From Anaeramoeba flamelloides (Eukaryota > Metamonada > Anaeramoebidae), in contig JANTQA010000070.1 in NCBI GenBank assembly GCA_027625915.1, positions 3,725,001 to 3,789,000 on the forward strand: 64,000 nucleotides of DNA, read 5' to 3'. Below, in pieces: positions 21,655 to 33,075 of the stretch. The translations under genes were made by a program, and so were the position numbers. Positions within the stretch are counted from its first letter, which is position 1. The number at the start of each line of letters is the position of its first letter. The notes under the pieces are model-generated. The model ran no database searches. It saw only the letters and a program-made list of their open reading frames with translations, and was not told the origin of the DNA.

Positions 21655-22666
21655 TTCCAAATGAATTCTTTAGATACAGATTACAAATACCTTCCAATTC
21701 ATATTGATTAAGGTGAACGCGATCTTTTATTCACAGATTAAAATAAATTATTTTCAAAGTAAAAAATGATGTCTCTTTGGTTTTTATTTTTGATTCTAAA
21801 CTAAATTCCAAAATTTTGAACACAGTTAAAACAGTTGAAAGAATAACAATATTACACGCTTTTCATTCAATTTGGAAATAATTTTGAATTTAACAATCAA
21901 ATCATTTTTTCTCTTTTCTGTTTTTGTTTTCATTTCCCTTTTTCCAGTTACGTAATATGTTTCTTTTGATCTGGAATTGTTTTTTCAATGATTGATCGAA
22001 GGTTAATGTTGAGTTTGTTAAATATAAAAATCGCATACAATTACTTGATGGTATCTAATCATTTGATCGAATCAATAATTGTTGATGTAATTTCAACAAA
22101 TTTATCAATAAAATTTTTTGGAAAGCTCATTTCAAAATTTTGAACACACCAATTATTTATTTTTTCGTTTAATATTTTTTTCTATTATTTGGTTAAAAAT
22201 GATTACTTTTAAAAACATTAATACTGTGTAACTTAAATGTGGCTTAATATTATGTTGAGAAAAATACAATAAATCGGGGGTTTTTTTTGATGCATATTTT
22301 ATGATTTTGGGTGTGTCCAAATTTTTGGAATGGGGTCTACTTTAAAATCTCACTAACTAATCCCTTAAAAATACACCTAAGAAGATATTTCTTCAATTAG
22401 TTTTTAAATTAAGTTTGTTAGAAGTACAAATTTACTAATAGATCGAGAGAATATAATAATTTCCACCATAAATCAATACTGCTCTTCGTTGCTGCTTTGT
22501 GGTTAGTTAGTATTTACAATCAAAAAAGGAAAAATAAAAATGAAAAAAACACCATTTTTTACATTAAAAATAATTTATTTTAATCTGCGAATAAAAGATC
22601 GCGTTCACCTTAATCAATATGAATTGGAAGGTATTTGTAATCTGTATCTGAAGAATTCATTTCGAA
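21655..22666. mobile_element. Family H: 1-kb element with 98-bp inverted repeats
   Basis: Arms 21655-21752 and 22569-22666 are inverted copies with about three mismatches (shared words AGATACAGATTACAAATACC and GGTGAACGCGATCTTTTATT). A family D element (21797-22339) occupies most of the interior. Only one example in the window, so boundaries beyond the repeats are uncertain. No ORF. Confidence 0.75.
21797..22339. mobile_element. Family D element, copy 3
   Basis: Left end TAAACTAAATTCCAAAATTT, right end (inverted) TAGACCCCATTCCAAAAATT, giving roughly 30-bp imperfect terminal inverted repeats continuing into GRACACA. A third copy of the terminus is internal near 22125. It has the clearest ends of the family. 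Confidence 0.8.
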
Positions 22667-22834
22667 AGTCGCCCATTAAAAAGTCAATATTTTAGATTTT
22701 AATTCTTACAAATTCACACTTTTAAGTATTTCTCATATGATTAGTAAGAAATACTTTTTTTTTTAAAAAAAAAAAGGAAATATAGAATAAAAAGAGTATA
22801 AAAAAAAATAAAAAATCTTTAAAAAATAATTTAC

Positions 22835-23006
22835 TTTGAAAAATGGTTTTTGTTAATTGGCCAAATTTGAGAAGCGCATTTATATTGTTCAAGTGTTTTT
22901 GGTTGAAAATCAGGTACATTATCCGTTGTTATTTCTAATTTATATTCCTCTAGAATTTTTTCATAATTTGAAATTTCATTTTTTGGACAAATAAGTATTT
23001 TTAAAA
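22835..23006 (-). CDS. ADAT3: ADAT3/Tad3 N-terminal exon
   Basis: 172 bp between an acceptor (TAATAATAG at 23007) and a GTAAAT donor (22834), phases 1 and 2. It encodes LKILICPKNEISNYEKILEE and later PKTLEQYKCASQIWPINKNH. The Trp-Pro region before the deaminase fold corresponds to the (A)HWPTSFH segment of human ADAT3. Joined to the downstream exon it gives a continuous ADAT3-like protein. A start codon is not in this exon, so at least one upstream exon exists; a candidate lies near 23.5-23.65 kb on the - strand but I could not fix it. Confidence 0.8.
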
Positions 23007-23832
23007 CTATTATTACAAATTAAAATAAAGTTATAAAATGATATTTTTGATTTATTGTTAATTATTAAATAAAGAAACACAATATTCAAATTCAAATAAT
23101 AATAATTAATTTTATTTCTAAAAAGAAACGTTTTAAGTGCTATCTGAATTTAAGATTCAAAAATTATTAAAATTCAATCTATTAGTCAATATAAATCCTT
23201 AAATAAATTGTATGTGGAAAAAAAAGTTTGTGAATTTTCAAACAAATCAAGGAATATTGAAAAACTAATGATTTAATTTTTTCTAAAATTCAATGAGATA
23301 TAAAAAAAAACACAAAATTTTGGAAATTTTATTCAAAAAAGAAAAATGAAAAAAAATAATAATAAAGAATATTGTATCTTGTAAATTGTTTTTATATTAC
23401 GTTGAGTAAAGATTGTGTGGAAATTTCACTTTTTTTTTTTCCTTCACATTATTATTGTTTTTCTTCTTCGTTTTATTTCCTTTCTTTTTTGTTATCTTTT
23501 TTCTTGTTTTGTATATTCAACTATTTTTTTTCATTACCAAACAAATATTCTAAAACTCTGAATGACTTGAAAATTCATGTATATTTTTACACTCCAAAAA
23601 CGGCTTTGCAATTTTATCATTGGGATTAATTCTTTTTGTTTTAAAGATGAGTTTTTTATTGTTCACTTGATTCAATAAAAAGAAATAAAGCTAAAGTTTG
23701 TGCAAAAAGAACAAAAAAAATGTTTAAATTAAACCCTTTTTATTTATATAACCTGATGGGTGCTTTAAAAAGTTGCTCAACTCATTTTTAATAGGAAACC
23801 TTAATAGAACCTGAAAAGGGAAAGTAAGGTAT
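23007..23832. other. Upstream of ADAT3; possible first exon, not resolved
   Basis: A slightly less A/T-rich patch at 23560-23660 has short frames on both strands. One of them on the - strand starts at an ATG near 23620. None has enough signal to choose. Confidence 0.3.
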
Positions 23833-24345
23833 AGCAGTGAAAAAAATACCTGACATGAAAAAAAACCCTGTACAAGATTTTTAATTGTGAATATTAGGAA
23901 AATTGTTGTGTAATTTCAAAAAAATTTAAAATCAAATCCTTTTTTTTTAAAAATCTAATTTTTGAAATTATAACTCACTCACTTATTAGAATGATGATTA
24001 ATGAAATTACACTTGTTCAAAACACATTTCAATCAATTAAAAAAAAAAGATTAAAAATTTGATTGGACTAAACCCTAGCCAAACCTCTATAAAATTCGAT
24101 TATTTTTCAAAAAAAGTTGATCTACTTATGTTATCAAACAATTACTTGAATATTCTAGAGATTGCCTACTTTAATGAACTTTAGGTAGGTTTATTACTTG
24201 ATTCATAAAAAATTTGGTAATTTATAAAAAGGGTTTGATTGAAAATATTTCCAATTATACCACAATTTTCCTAATATTAACAATTAAAAATCTTTTACAG
24301 GGTTTTTTTTTCATGTCAGTTATTTTTTACAATACCCTAAATTAA
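23833..24345. mobile_element. Family C MITE, copy 3
   Basis: Begins GCAGTGAAAAAAATACCTGA and ends with the inverted terminus (CAGTTATTTTTTACAATACC). Internal GTTGATC and CTTTAGGTAGGTTTATTAC are conserved in order with the 5.1-kb copy. Confidence 0.8.
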
Positions 24346-24349
24346 TAAA

Positions 24350-24722
24350 TGAAAAAAACCTATGATTAAAGACAAAGGATAGGATTCAGCCACAATAACA
24401 GTTTTTTCTAAGGCTATCTTTTAGTATTGAATTTTTATTTGATTGATCAATCATTAAAAATTTGTTGAAAAATTTGACTATTTTAGAGATCTTGAAAACC
24501 ACTCATCTGATTTTGATAATTGATCAATAAAAGAAAAAATCCGTATCAAATGATAGTAATTATAAAAACTGTTATTGTGTTCAATCCTCCGTTTTGTTTT
24601 TAATCATTTATTTTTTCTTTTATTAATTAGATCTTACTTTTTCTTTTTCAATAAGGTTCACAATTAAAAATCATGTTGAACTTTTTTTCCTATTACACTT
24701 TTTTTACTTTTTCGCCAGATAT
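24350..24722. mobile_element. Family B MITE, copy 2
   Basis: Internal family B words are present (CCACAATAACAGTTTTTT, TTGATTGATCAATCATTAAA, TTAATTAGATCTTACTTTTT) and it ends ACTTTTTTTCCTATTACACT. The left terminus is worn. Confidence 0.65.
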
Positions 24723-24739
24723 AACACTATTTTAAATTG

Positions 24740-25895
24740 CAAACTTTAATAGAAATCACAGAATTCACAGAAACCTGAAAAAGGAAAGTAATTTCAATTC
24801 AAAGAAGAAAGAAATAAGCATCAAAGAATAATTCATTATATTATTCTCAATCAAATCAATAAACTTCAATTTAAATCTCCTTTATTATCAAAATCTTTCA
24901 AGGTTGTTTTGGAGATCTCAAAAATAGCCAAATTTTTCAACAAATTTTTCAATTGATCAACCGAATGAATAAAAACCAATACCAAAAGATAGTCTTAGAA
25001 AAACTGTTATTGTGTCTTGAATCCTATCCTTTGTCTTTAATGGTTTATTTTTTCTTTTATTAAGGAATTAGCCTCACCATAGATTTATATATAATCAAAG
25101 TATGCTGTGATTGGGTGTAAATGATATTAGTGAATCTTAGCTCAAATAGTTTCTAAAAAATCTATTATAAATCCTATTGTACAATAAATTATTAATTTTT
25201 TTTTACTAATGATCACTACAAAAAATTTCATTTTGGAAATTATTTTTTTTAATTCCTTTTCCAAATCTAAAAATAGAAACCCAAATAATAGTATTCTGGT
25301 ATTTAATAGTTATTCTTATTTAGAACTTTCAATCGTGATTATTTTTTCAATTTTTTAATTTCAAAGATTAACTCAATAATAATCAACATAGAAATCCAAA
25401 AAGATTAGTTTTGTTTTTTTTATTTAAAGTAAATTGCAACATCAATATATTTCCATGATTTTAGAAATACTAATTTGTCTAAAAAATTTTTATTCGTTAA
25501 TTAATTAATTTATTTAAAAAAAACGAATTTTTTAATAAATAATCGACATTTCGCCACGATTTTAAGAAAGATATTTTGTACAACTTTGGAGTCTGAATAT
25601 TGATAATTCAACCTTTAAATTTGTGGTGAAATGCAGATTTTTTTTATGAAATTGCTGGGTTTATTCCCAATACATAGATCATTTTTAATTGATTGATCAA
25701 CAAATATTACTACTTGACTAATGAATTTTTTAGAGACATTTGAACCATAGCACATTAATTTGATTTACTAACAATAACAGCGTACTTTGATCTTAGGCTT
25801 CTCCTTGGTTGACACTAATCCCTTAAATCGATTTTACTTTTCATTTTTATTAAGGTTTCCAATTAAAAATTGTGCTTAACTTTTTTTTTACAAAC
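24740..25895. mobile_element. Family B MITE, copy 3, split by a TTAA element
   Basis: Left piece 24740-25063 (CTGAAAAAGGAAAGTAA, TTTCAATTGATCAACCGAAT) and right piece 25823-25895 (GATTTTACTTTTCATTTTTA, CCAATTAAAAATTGTGC) together make a family B element interrupted at a TTAA by family F copy 1. Confidence 0.7.
25064..25822. mobile_element. Family F (TTAA element) copy 1, inserted in family B
   Basis: TTAA at 25060-25063 and 25823-25826 flanks a 759-bp element. Its ends are inverted: GGAATTAG...ATCAAAGTATGCTGT at the left, and GGGATTAG...ATCAAAGTACGCTGT (complemented) at the right. An exact TTAA duplication is characteristic of the piggyBac superfamily; assignment is inference from the target alone. 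No ORF of note. Confidence 0.82.
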
Positions 25896-26764
25896 GATGA
25901 TGTAAATAATTTTTCACAGTATTTCTTTTGAAGTTTGAATTTAATCACAGAGATCTCATTACTTTTCATTCTTGTTACTTATCAAACGAATTCAATTCTT
26001 TGGATCAAAAAGTGGTTGAAAATTAGATCAAAATTTCATTCAAGCAGCATCAATTTTGCTTCAAAGCAAAAGAAAATTTTTTTTAGAGCCCGATTAATTC
26101 TTTTTTTGTTGAATGATCACCCAACAAACAATTCCCAAAAAAATTGTGTTCTTTGATAAATTCATACCAGGATGATTTTTTGTAATATTCACAAAGAGAG
26201 TTTGCTGTTAAAAAATAATTTTAAAAAAAGAAAACAAAAAAGAAAGGAAATAAAGCTACATACATCCTTTCTTTTCACATTTTGAAACCCTTTTCAAAAA
26301 TTGAAATTCTTTTGATATTGGGATTTTTTTCTGAAAGTCCTTAAGAATTTTGCTACATTGTTTTGCTGGGATAATAGCAACAGAAAATTCGACTATATTA
26401 TTTGAGAAATTTTAAAGCAAATACAAACAGTTAGCAAGTTGAAAGTAAAAAGAGATATAATCGTTTAAAGAGTTACTTGTTAAAACCTTTCTGAAGTTTG
26501 ACTTGTGAACTATTAATTCAAACATTCAACAAACAATTAAAAAAATAAAAAAAATGTTTTAACGGATTGATTCAAGGTCTCTCCAAATTTTAGGTTCTCT
26601 ATGAGTTGAAATACAACATGCGAGTCAACAAAAAGCTTTAAAAGTCAGAAAACTAAAGACAAACAGAAATATTACCATAATTAGGTTTTTTTGAAAATTT
26701 AACAAAAAAGATCTTTTTATTAATCCAAAAGTTTAACAAAAGTAAATAAAAAAAATAATGTAAA
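25896..26764. other. Non-repetitive interval, no gene supported
   Basis: Slightly richer in G+C than the neighbourhood and with short protein-like frames on both strands (for example 25935-26156 on + and 26084-26180 on -). None extends or shows a family motif. Confidence 0.35.
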
Positions 26765-27243
26765 CGAAAAAAACCCATGTGAAGATTTCTAATTGGGAAT
26801 ATTAGGAAAATTATTGTGTAATTTCTAATATTTAAAATCAAATCCTTTTATTTTTTAAAAATCAAACTTTTTAGAATTATAACTCGTCCAATTATTAGAA
26901 TGATGATTAATGAAATTACACTTGTTCAAAACACATTTCACTCAATCAAAAAACAAGAATAAAAATTATTCTTTTCCAAACTTCTATCAAAACCTCTATA
27001 AAACTTGATTGAATTTCAAAAAAAGTTGATCTACATAGGCTATCAAACAATTACTTGACTATTATATAGAAACCCCACTTTAATGAACTTTAGGCATGTT
27101 TATTACCGAGTTATTGAAAAAAATTCGTTATTTATAAAAAATGATTTGATTGAAAATATTTTGCAATTATTTTACTAAAATTAACAATTAAGAATCTTGT
27201 CAGGTAATTATTTTCATTTCCGGTATTTTTTTCACTACTATAT
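26765..27243. mobile_element. Family C MITE, copy 4
   Basis: Matches the 5.1-kb copy along its length; the right end CCGGTATTTTTTTCACTACT is well preserved, the left end (GAAAAAAACCCATGTGAAG) is decayed. Confidence 0.75.
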
Positions 27244-29103
27244 CAACAAAATAAGTTAAAATGAAAATCTATTTTTGTTTTCCCCTTGTTTCACTTATTT
27301 TCGGCTTTATTTTCGAGTATATTTATATGATTATACTTAACTCTATATTATTCTAAAATGATATGTCAAATTGTTATTCCATGAAGATTTTGATTGTGGA
27401 ACCTTATTTTGTGAAGGAAGTATGTAAATTTTACACTTTTGAAAAAATTAAATTCTTTAAACATTACTGAAAAAAAAATTTTGTTCCGCCATCTATTGAT
27501 ATTTGAAACCAAAACGTCATTTGCTGCTCTATTTATGAAAAGAACCTAAAGTATTTCAGGGTTGAATCTTATATTTTTCGATTTTTTTATGAACATTTTT
27601 TTTTGATTAAATTTTTAATTTTTGTTTAAATTTGGTTTTGGATCTAGAAATGTGTATATACAAATGGATGAAATTAAGAGTAAACAGTAAAACCAAAAAA
27701 AATATATCAGAAAATCTGTAAGTTTTAGACAAATTTTTTTATATAAAGAACAAACACGAAAGATCATTTTTCCAAAACAATTTGTTGAAATCAAAAATGA
27801 AAAAAAAAAAAATCGATAAAACCCTATATTCTAATATTTGTTTTCTTTATCTTCTGAATTTGGGTGAATTCAAACAATTTATAACCTTGAATTTCTCGCT
27901 CCATTGCAATTTATTATTATTATACAATGGATTTGTTTACACATTTGTTTTCAAAAATCTTTTTTCAAATATTTTTATCCTACAAAGCCAAAATAAACCA
28001 TTTCAAAAATTAAAATAAAGTGATTAAATTCTCGTAACCAAAAAACATTTACAAAATATTCAACCCAAAATAAAAGAAAAATGATTTAAAACATTTCAAT
28101 CATTATTCATAATTATTTTTTGTTTCCTATTTTATTTGAAAATAAATAATAATAAAAAAATCAAATAAGTTCCTCTAATAAATCGTTTATTTCTGAAGAG
28201 GAATTAAATAACATCCTATTTTCTGAAATAAAACTCAAATTAAATGAATTAATTGAAAATAGGGTTTTTAAATTCAAATTGGTAATTCTCGAGTAATGAT
28301 ATGTAATTTTATCTCAAAAATTATACAAATAAAAGTATTTCCATGAAGAATGAATAATAAAAAAAAATGAGGATACTTAATTTTATCAAATTTTATATAT
28401 TATATCAAGAAATAAATGATTTTTCAATTTTATTTTTTCTTGATCAATCTTTTCCTTTTTTTGAATTTCCATGTATTGGTTGGTAAGAAAATATCTTATA
28501 CTAGGATTTATTCCACTCTCACATTTCTTAAAATATCAATATATTGGGTTAAAGAAATAATTTGAATAACTCAGTTTCACATAACTGTTAGTACTCAAAA
28601 TGTGAAAAATGTATTTATTTCATTAAATTTTTAAATTCAAAACTGTAGATGAAGTTGGTCAAATTACAATTTTTTAAAAAAAAAACCTCAAAAATTACAA
28701 ATTTTCACAATTTTTCTTTTACTCAATTTTTTTTAAACCAATTAATTTTTTTTTTTTGGTATATTATTACTATTTATTGGATAAAAATTAAAGATGGTAC
28801 TTCATAATTCAGGTTGTTCAGTCAATACTTTATATATATATATATATTAATGGGGATTATAATCCTGAGGTTTTCTTCTTTATTTTATATAAATGAAATC
28901 AATTCAGAAAATATCCGATTAGAATTTTTTAATTATGTTAAAAACGGGGAATTAAAATTACCATTCAAGAAAAAATTGTCAAATAAATTTGAATTATTAA
29001 AATGTTATTGAAAAGGTAAAATTTTTCGAATATTCTAATCTTATTTTTCACTAATATCTAAAGATATATGAATTTGAAATTATTCAAACTGAAGGAATAT
29101 CTA
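27244..29103. other. Intergenic, nothing recognised
   Basis: A/T-rich with short frames only (27782-28018, 28814-29011, both +), not supported. A (TA)9-like run is at about 28832-28850. Confidence 0.4.
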
Positions 29104-29317
29104 TAAAGTCCATTTCAAAAATTGTGACTCACCTGAAATAATAAATTGAAAAAAAAAAAATTATCTTTTAGTATTCAAGAACGTTTAATAATTAAATCTG
29201 ATTTGTAATTAACTTTTAAATCATTCTAAATATATAAAAGCCTGATATATTAAAAATTAAAAAAAATAAAACCAAAAACTAAAAAAAAGTGAGTCACAAT
29301 TTTTGAAATGAGCTTTA
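29104..29317. mobile_element. Family I MITE (214 bp)
   Basis: 29-bp terminal inverted repeats with two mismatches: TAAAGTCCATTTCAAAAATT and TAAAGCTCATTTCAAAAATT, each running on into GTGACTCAC. The TA at each tip suggests a TA target. Single copy seen; A/T-rich non-coding core. Confidence 0.8.
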
Positions 29318-31144
29318 CGGATTTTTATTACCTAACTTCCATGGAAAAAAAGTTGAATAACAAGATTTTTTATGAATAATTCAATTCATTTTAAAAGACA
29401 TTACAGAGTCATAATTTTCATAGTCATTATTTGTCTGTTCAAAGATCTTTTTTTTTCCAACATGATCTTTTGCAAAAAAAAAAAAGTATTAAAAAAAAAA
29501 AAGAAAAAGAAAATATAAAAAGAAAATAAAATTAAAACAATAATTTGAAAAAGAAAAACAAAAGAAAAACAAAAATTTACAAAAGTAAAACCAAAAAATG
29601 CAAAAAAAAAAAAAATTAAAATAAAAATTTGAAAAATATTTTTTTGAGAAGAATACTGGAATAAACTCTCAAAACATCTTTCATTAACATTATAAAGTGT
29701 GTCAAAATTTTTGAAATCTAGTTTACTTAATATTGATTAAATATTTTTATGGGTAATAGAATTAAACAAAAAAAAAAAAAAAAAAAGAATTCAAAAACCA
29801 CAACGAACTTTTAAACTTGAATGTGAAATAAGTATTTTCTTTGAAAAAATTTGCTAATAATTTTGGTCCAAAATTATTCAGATAAAAATTCCAAAAGCTG
29901 TTGTCAACAGAATATATTATCGTTATAAATCACTTCAAGATTTAACTTGTAGATAAATATTTTAATATTCAAAGAAAAAAAAGTGATTCAATTTTACAAA
30001 AGGGTATATAAAAACACAATAAATGTTTAGATATTTCTATATATTCTAAGTGCTGTTTAAAAATGAAATTTTTGAAAAAATCAAGAAATTTAAATAATAT
30101 GGGAAATCTTATTATTTTTCAATTAATAATGAAAATTTTTATTTCAATTTCCAAAATGAATAGCAATTATTACTGCTACAATCAAATTTGCAGAGTAAAA
30201 AATTTGTCTTATAGATAACTCAGGAAGTGTAATTTATTGTCTAAAAATATCATTTCTAAACGATGTTGTCAAGATCTTTGGTTTTACTTTCAACTAAGAA
30301 ACCAGAAAAATATTTTAGGGATGTGAATTAAAAATTTTCATTTTTTCATTGGAAAATAATAGTAATCATTAAAAGTTGTGAAAAAAAGTGAGATAAGAAA
30401 AAAAATAGTGATAAATCATAATTTCCAGTATATTTATTATTAAAAGTAAAGTATTTGATTATTACAACAAACAACTTGGAATATCTTGATGGGGTTGGAA
30501 TTAAGATAGTCTAAATTAGATGTCATACTTGTTAAAATGGCTCCAATCCTCATTTTCGATTTTTATGAAATAAAAAAAATTATTGTAGCTTTAATAAACT
30601 TGACAAATGTTATAAATTAAATTTTACATCATTTGGAAATAAAAATTATCCTCATTTTTTTCAAAATAATAAAAAAAAAAAAAAAAAAAAAAAATATTTC
30701 ATTTATTATTTTGTTTATAATCTACAGGTAGATCTTAATATTTATTAAAAAAAAATGATTAAAAAACAAAAAAAAAATGTGATTAATCCCTTTTTTCTTT
30801 TTTTTTTCTTAATTATATTGGATAGATAATTACTTGAAAAAAATAAATAAATAGAAACAAATATCAAATGAAATTTTATACAATTATTTCTTTGCTATTA
30901 ATTTTGTGTTTGAAAAATTATTTGTACTATGATAGCCTTTTAATTTATATAATTTTTTCATTTTTAAACAAATTTTATTCGATCTTTCCATGTTCTATTG
31001 AAAAATTAATTTTTTTTAAAGAAGATATTAGAGTATAATAAAAATAACAAGAGTTTAATAGATTTTCCAAAGTAATAATATATTTTATAAAAGTTAAAAG
31101 AACTTGTAATCACAAGGTATTTTAAAATTGTATAATATTCTTAC
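29318..31144. other. Intergenic or 3' part of the cyclin Y gene
   Basis: A/T-rich, with long A runs (30669-30694). A last exon of cyclin Y may lie here on the - strand, because exon 4 ends at a good GTAAGA donor. I could not identify it. Confidence 0.35.
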
Positions 31145-31776
31145 CTTTAATCTTTTAATTCCATTTTTATCCAGGGGTTTCAATGGTAATTCTTCATTTG
31201 AAGAGTTATTTAAATTTCTTAATTCAAGGTAATAATTTGTGTATGTCGGTGTATTAACACTTACTGTAAATTTTAAAAAATTTAATACAGTTTCTTCGAG
31301 TTTATTTAAATCATTTACCGAAATTGAAGTTACTTGTTGGAAATCAATATTCCAAACTGCTAATTCCTCCCAAACTATAAGTAATATTAATACAATATTT
31401 CAAAATGATGATATTTGAAGAGTTAAGTATTATATTAATTTGTAAAAAAAAAAAAAAATTACCTTTAAATCCTAAAAGAAGTGTGATCATTGTGATTCTT
31501 TTCCATGTTTTTCTTGTAATAGAAATAGAAACAGAATAAAGATTTCTTGTATTTTTGATTAGTCTGTCAATGTATACCATCATTAAAATAAAAGATTCGG
31601 GCGAAACCTATTTTTTGAAGAAATATGAAGAATGTAAAAGATCAAGTTAAAATGGCAAGTTAAAATGTAAAAGGAAAATTGGAAGGAAATATTACCTGGG
31701 CTTTTTCGGAAATATCAAAAAGAAATTCATAGATCGTATTTTCATCAGGATCTTCAAATCTTGTATTTTTCTTCTT
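31145..31776 (-). CDS. CCNY: Cyclin Y, exons 2-4 (cyclin box)
   Basis: Exon 2 is 31696-31776, exon 3 is 31463-31607 and exon 4 is 31145-31374, separated by short GT-AG introns (88 bp each). Joined reading: FEDPDENTIYEFLFDISEKA, then VSPESFILMMVYIDRLIKN, then KTWKRITMITLLLGFKVWEE and LAVWNIDFQQVTSISVNDLN, then ETVLNFLKFTVSVNTPTYTN with YYLELRNL. This matches human cyclin Y closely (for example [54 protein letters not shown]). Cyclin Y is membrane-tethered and activates PFTAIRE/PCTAIRE kinases (CDK14/16). Exon 4 ends LPLKPLDKNGIKRLK at a GTAAGA donor; if unspliced there, the frame stops 18 codons later. No break in the box. Confidence 0.93.
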
Positions 31777-32073
31777 CTATAAGGATATATTTTAAGAAAA
31801 TAAATAATAATAATAATATGAATATTTTAATTAAAAAAATTCAGATTGAAAAATCTAACAATTATTTATACAAACAATTTCCAATTAACTCTTGATTTTA
31901 CTTTATAGCAAAAAAAATAATAAAATATGATAATTTGATCATCAATTTTTATATTTTTGAAATTTTTTTGTGTTAATTTTTAAAAAAAATGTCAAGATCT
32001 GTTATTCAAAAATAATAAAAATGTAAGTGGTAATTTATAATGTTCAAGAACTTTTAAATAATGATATTTTTAT

Positions 32074-32438
32074 AGAACCGGTAATGGGTTATTGGTAAAG
32101 TGTCCAACTTACAATACAAAGGTCTGAGTCCGAATCCTCGTAACCACATTATTTTTGATTTTTTATCATTTTCTCAAAAAGTTACAAAAATTACAAAAGC
32201 CACCAAGGTGTAATTTTATATTCAAAATTTGGGATTATGCTCCATAAAATAGCTAATTCTTTTGAAAAATCATTTGAACCGATTCGAATGTTTTTGGCTA
32301 TTATAAAAATCGAACTTGAATGAAAATGGAATGAAATGCCTCTCAATTTATGGAGTGGGTCAGATTATTGGTAGAAATATACCATATTCGATCTCTTACT
32401 AGACTCAACAAGATCTCTAATTTAAATTAGGGTTTTTG
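32074..32438 (+). mobile_element. tRNA-Val-like SINE, copy 2 (older)
   Basis: Starts AGAACCGGTAATGGG; B box GAGTCCGAATCC at 32125-32136; anticodon-like loop CTTACAA (UAC). Body words shared with copy 1 in order: GCCACCAAGGTGTAATTTTA, GGATTATGCTCCATAA versus CGCTTATGCTTCTTAG, CCTCTCAATTTATGGAG, and ATCTCTAATTTAAATTAGGG. No clear tail or target duplication, so older or 3'-altered. Confidence 0.85.
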
Positions 32439-32439
32439 G

Positions 32440-32545
32440 AAGTATTCTGTAGAATTTCATCAAGTACCTTCAAGTACTGTAGAGTACCTGGAAGTGCCGT
32501 AGAATGATGTCAAGTACCGTAGAGTGCAGTAGAGTGCCTAGATTT
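32440..32545. repeat. Degenerate minisatellite, AGTACCGTAGAGT-type units
   Basis: Words AGTACCTTCA, AGTACTGTAGAGTACCTGGA, AGTGCCGTAGAATGATGTCA, AGTACCGTAGAGTGC and AGTAGAGTGCC follow each other with variable spacing. Clearly higher G+C than its surroundings. Confidence 0.6.
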
Positions 32546-33075
32546 TATTGGGGTTTTCTGTTTTATTTTTAAAGTGTTCTAGGTTTTTTTGAGGTTTTCT
32601 ATTTTATTTTGAAGTGTTCTAGGTTTTCTTGAGTTTTCTGTCTATTTGGAAAATCAATAGATTTTCGTAAGATTTTTTTTACTTTAGAAATAAACCGAAA
32701 ATTTATTAAAATTTTCTGTTTATTTCTAAAGTAAAAAAAAACCTAGAACACTTCATAAATAAAATAGAAAACCCCAAGATAACCTAGAACACTTCAAAAT
32801 AAAATAGAAAACTCAAAAAAAACCTAACGAAAATCTATTGATTTTCCAAATAGACAGAAAACTCAAGAAAAAGCTAACAGCGGTTTTTTTTAATTTAAAA
32901 GGATAGAGAAAAATCAAAGATTTAGCTCAATTCGTTTAAATTTCGGGAAAAGTTAACGGCGTTTTTTTTATTTCCTTTTTTTATTTCTAAAATCTATTCT
33001 TTATCTAATCAAAACAAAAATTGAAAAAAAAAAAACTAACAGCTCTTTTCTCGAGGTTTTCTGTTTTATTTAGGA
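32546..33075. mobile_element. Family G fold-back element, copy 1
   Basis: Large imperfect inverted repeat centred near 32700. The left arm has AGTGTTCTAGG and GAGTTTTCTGTCTATTTGG and GATTTTCG; the right arm has the complements CCTAGAACACTTC, CGAAAATCTATTGATTTTCC and CAAATAGACAGAAAACTC. Arms contain internal tandem near-repeats. Related DNA is at 53592-53945. Confidence 0.7.

Larger units (their letters stand above)
20419..22834 (-). other. ADAT3 intron (2.4 kb) containing families J, H and D
   Basis: Donor GTAAAT at 22834, acceptor ATATATAG at 20419; both exons are in phase 2 and the joint reads NKNHFS-N-NQTTFKV. Contents: family J copy (20743-21235), long inverted repeats H (21655-22666) and a family D element between them. 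Confidence 0.8.

Noticed and set aside
31344-31583. 79-aa ORF MMVYIDRL... as a small protein
   Set aside because: It is cyclin Y exon 3 plus read-through into the following intron.
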